From Methanobrevibacter sp. (lineage in GTDB: Archaea > Methanobacteriota > Methanobacteria > Methanobacteriales > Methanobacteriaceae), in contig JAFRCZ010000064.1 in the NCBI GenBank assembly GCA_017404125.1, positions 1 through 5,165 of the forward strand: a DNA stretch of 5,165 nucleotides. The letters run 5' to 3'. A program made the translations under genes and the position numbers. This document shows positions 4,924 through 5,165 of the stretch, piece after piece. The notes below the pieces were generated by a model. It did not search any database. It saw only the letters and a program-made list of their open reading frames with translations, and had not been told where the DNA came from. Numbering within the stretch: position 1 is the stretch's first letter; each line of letters starts with the position of its first letter.

Positions 4924-4956
4924 TATTGTTTAAATCATTTCATATTGTTTAAATCA
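4924..4956. repeat. 14-bp exact direct repeat, 19-bp period, upstream of rps6e
   Basis: TATTGTTTAAATCA occurs at 4924-4937 and again at 4943-4956 (minus strand TGATTTAAACAATA). The 19-bp period is close to two helical turns. It lies about 90-125 bases upstream of the rps6e start in the infB-rps6e spacer. The TTTAAA core resembles a TATA element, so the pair could be twin promoter elements or two sites on one DNA face for a regulator. Confidence 0.5.
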
Positions 4957-4969
4957 ATAGTTAAAGAGC

Positions 4970-4992
4970 GAATATTTCAATGATCAATATTC
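4970..4992 (-). repeat. Inverted repeat spanning the infB stop
   Basis: GAATATT (4970-4976) and AATATTC (4986-4992) are perfect complements around a 9-base loop, and the infB TGA stop lies at the base of the second arm. No T7 tract follows on the minus strand, so termination here is doubtful. It may be an RNA 3'-end or processing structure, or chance. Confidence 0.3.
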
Positions 4993-5165
4993 AAAAAGAC
5001 CGAATTTGCCCCAATCCTTATCTCTTCTACGTTTAATCTCCAGGATTTCATCAAGGGCCATGAATTCGTCTTCATTCAATTTATCCTTAAACTCTCTCTC
5101 CAAGATCTTATAATGCTTTTCAGGAATGTCTACATATAATGTATCCCCTTCCTCACAGTCTTTTC
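4984..5165 (-). CDS. infB: Translation initiation factor aIF5B (IF2 homologue), C-terminal end
   Basis: The last 59 codons and the TGA stop of a gene that runs off the window's right edge are visible. The readable residues include EEGDTLYVDIPEKHYKILER and later DEILEIKRRRDKDWGKFGLF, which match the C-terminal domain IV of archaeal aIF5B, including its closing helix. aIF5B is the GTPase that promotes ribosomal subunit joining. Its C-terminal part contacts the initiator tRNA acceptor end and aIF1A. The G domain is outside the window, so completeness cannot be judged. Its position directly before rps6e agrees with the conserved archaeal order infB-rps6e-eif2g. The first complete codon in frame ends at 5163, and two bases of the previous codon are at the edge. 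Confidence 0.9.
   Translation of the reverse strand, partial: KDCEEGDTLYVDIPEKHYKILEREFKDKLNEDEFMALDEILEIKRRRDKDWGKFGLFEY

Overview
This AT-rich window is a conserved archaeal information-processing cluster with every gene on the minus strand. The protein set is archaeal: aIF5B, eS6, aIF2-gamma, an Fcf1-like PIN protein, Rpo7 (RpoE'), Spt4, a GTP-dependent dephospho-CoA kinase (DUF359), eS24 and eS31 (S27ae). The gene order is one known from Euryarchaeota. The low GC content, very A/T-rich spacers and protein wording suggest a Methanobacteriales methanogen, most likely Methanobrevibacter or a close relative. The genus is an inference from style, not from a search.

In transcription order (high to low coordinates) the window holds: the last 59 codons of infB (aIF5B), 4984-5165; rps6e, 4443-4832; a 393-nt gene-free A/T-rich spacer; eif2g, 2826-4049; the PIN gene, 2333-2737; a spacer with a roughly 10-bp-phased repeat; rpo7, 1536-2120; spt4, 1354-1536, overlapping rpo7 by one base; a 240-nt spacer; the DUF359 kinase, 613-1113; rps24e, 211-528; and rps27ae, 32-184. 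Hairpin-plus-T7 elements downstream of rps6e, spt4 and rps27ae divide the cluster into at least three likely transcription units: (infB)-rps6e, eif2g-PIN-rpo7-spt4, and DUF359-rps24e-rps27ae. Further promoters inside these units are possible.

The genes serve linked steps. aIF2-gamma delivers initiator tRNA and aIF5B drives subunit joining. eS6, eS24 and eS31 belong to the small subunit, and the PIN protein is probably an rRNA-processing nuclease. Rpo7 and Spt4 act in transcription initiation and elongation. The kinase completes coenzyme A.

Four of the eight complete genes start with TTG or GTG (rps6e, rpo7, DUF359, eif2g), and each start is supported by a Shine-Dalgarno sequence. I found no mobile element, CRISPR array, tRNA, rRNA, defence system or toxin-antitoxin pair, and no clearly new biological system. 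The points most worth a second look are an isoleucine in the NKxD motif of aIF2-gamma, the phased repeat before rpo7, the paired direct repeats before rps6e and eif2g, and a near-identical acidic tail on eS6 and eS24.
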